Below, piece after piece: positions 39,352-39,720 of a stretch of DNA of 39,720 nt. The position numbers and the translations under genes are program-made. Under the pieces are notes generated by a model. That model was not told where the DNA came from. It worked only from the letters and a program-made list of their open reading frames with translations, and made no database searches. Within the stretch, counting starts at the first letter, position 1. Each line of letters opens with the position of its first letter. This stretch comes from Burkholderiales bacterium (GTDB taxonomy: Bacteria; Pseudomonadota; Gammaproteobacteria; Burkholderiales; Burkholderiaceae_C): positions 1 through 39,720 of the forward strand of contig CANGHK010000047.1 in NCBI GenBank assembly GCA_947453625.1, given 5' to 3'.

Positions 39352-39720
39352 TTAATAAGTACCGTTCACCAACTGCTGCAAGCCAGCCGAGTCAGCAATC
39401 TCGATCTGGCGTTGACGCACCGACAGCAGGCCCGTGGCCTGGAATTTCGAGAAGGTGCGGCTGACCGTCTCGAGCTTGAGCCCGAGAAAGCTGCCGATTT
39501 CCTCGCGGCTCATGCGCAGCACCAGCGAAGAGGCCGAGAAGCCGCGCGCGCGCAGGCGCTGCGTCAGGTTTAGCAGGAACGCGGCCACCCGCTCCTCGGC
39601 CAGCATGCTACCCAGCAGCAGCATCGCACCCTGGTCGCGCACGATTTCCCGGCTCAGGATCTTGTGGAACTGATGCTGCAGCGAAACCACCTCGTGCGAC
39701 AGCGCTTCCAGGTCGCTGTA
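39352..39720 (-). CDS. fnr: FNR/CRP-family regulator (5' partial)
   Basis: The C-terminal 122 residues of an FNR-class transcription factor, entering from the right edge (the reading frame is open to 39720). The dimer helix and DNA-binding winged helix are visible. The recognition helix reads GLKLETVSRTFSKFQ, with the E-x-x-S-R residues that contact the TTGAT site in FNR proteins. The preceding MSREEIGSFL and the stretch SDLEALSHEV are typical of beta- and gammaproteobacterial FNR/ANR. The N-terminal iron-sulfur cysteines lie outside the window, so oxygen sensing is inferred. It lies next to the anaerobic redox operon and fits the two FNR-type sites noted here. Confidence 0.92.
   Translation of the reverse strand, partial: YSDLEALSHEVVSLQHQFHKILSREIVRDQGAMLLLGSMLAEERVAAFLLNLTQRLRARGFSASSLVLRMSREEIGSFLGLKLETVSRTFSKFQATGLLSVRQRQIEIADSAGLQQLVNGTY

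Overview
The window is high-GC, gene-dense DNA read almost entirely on the minus strand. Gene order and protein types point to a betaproteobacterium of the order Burkholderiales (Comamonadaceae or Rubrivivax/Leptothrix-like): a protocatechuate 4,5-cleavage (pmd-type) cluster, a BktB-type thiolase, a tripartite-tricarboxylate-type binding protein without permease, and an FNR-type regulator. Genus cannot be fixed from sequence reading alone. No rRNA, tRNA, CRISPR array, insertion sequence or phage gene was recognised.

Region 1 (1-5484) is a chemosensory operon: a short soluble methyl-accepting protein, CheY, a STAS-domain protein, CheA and a PAS-PAS methyl-accepting protein that runs off the left edge. 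Region 2 (5919-16574) is an aromatic-acid operon: a Bug/TctC binding protein, a LysR regulator, a signal-less ModA-like binding protein, then ligJ, ligK, a DUF1932-type dehydrogenase, ligI, a tannase/feruloyl-esterase lipoprotein, ligA, ligB and ligC. These would release phenolic acids from esters and take protocatechuate (possibly gallate) to pyruvate and oxaloacetate. The order ligJ-K-I-A-B-C corresponds to pmdEFDABC of Comamonas with two extra genes inserted. No 4-oxalomesaconate tautomerase (LigU/GalD type) is visible.

Region 3 (16684-21063) holds a flavin reductase-like protein, an acyl-CoA dehydrogenase, BktB thiolase (followed by a clear intrinsic terminator) and 3-hydroxybutyryl-CoA dehydrogenase. 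Region 4 (21124-23188) holds an HD-GYP response regulator and, divergently, a BtuF-like cobalamin-binding-fold protein. Region 5 (23209-30418) is a complete System I cytochrome c maturation operon, ccmABCDEFGHI, with several ATGA stop/start overlaps. A strong FNR-type box lies about 314 bp upstream of ccmA.

Region 6 (30946-39720) is an anaerobic redox island: FNR regulator (partial), a single-chain fusion of both subunits of an NfnAB-type transhydrogenase, a rubrerythrin-like protein, pyruvate:ferredoxin oxidoreductase, a PyrD-like flavoprotein lacking the canonical substrate motif, and a 2[4Fe-4S] ferredoxin. Together they can plausibly oxidise pyruvate with reduction of ferredoxin, balance ferredoxin with NADH and NADPH, and detoxify peroxide. 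This island, with a PyrK-like domain inside the Nfn fusion and a PyrD-like protein in the same cluster, is the most interesting part of the window.
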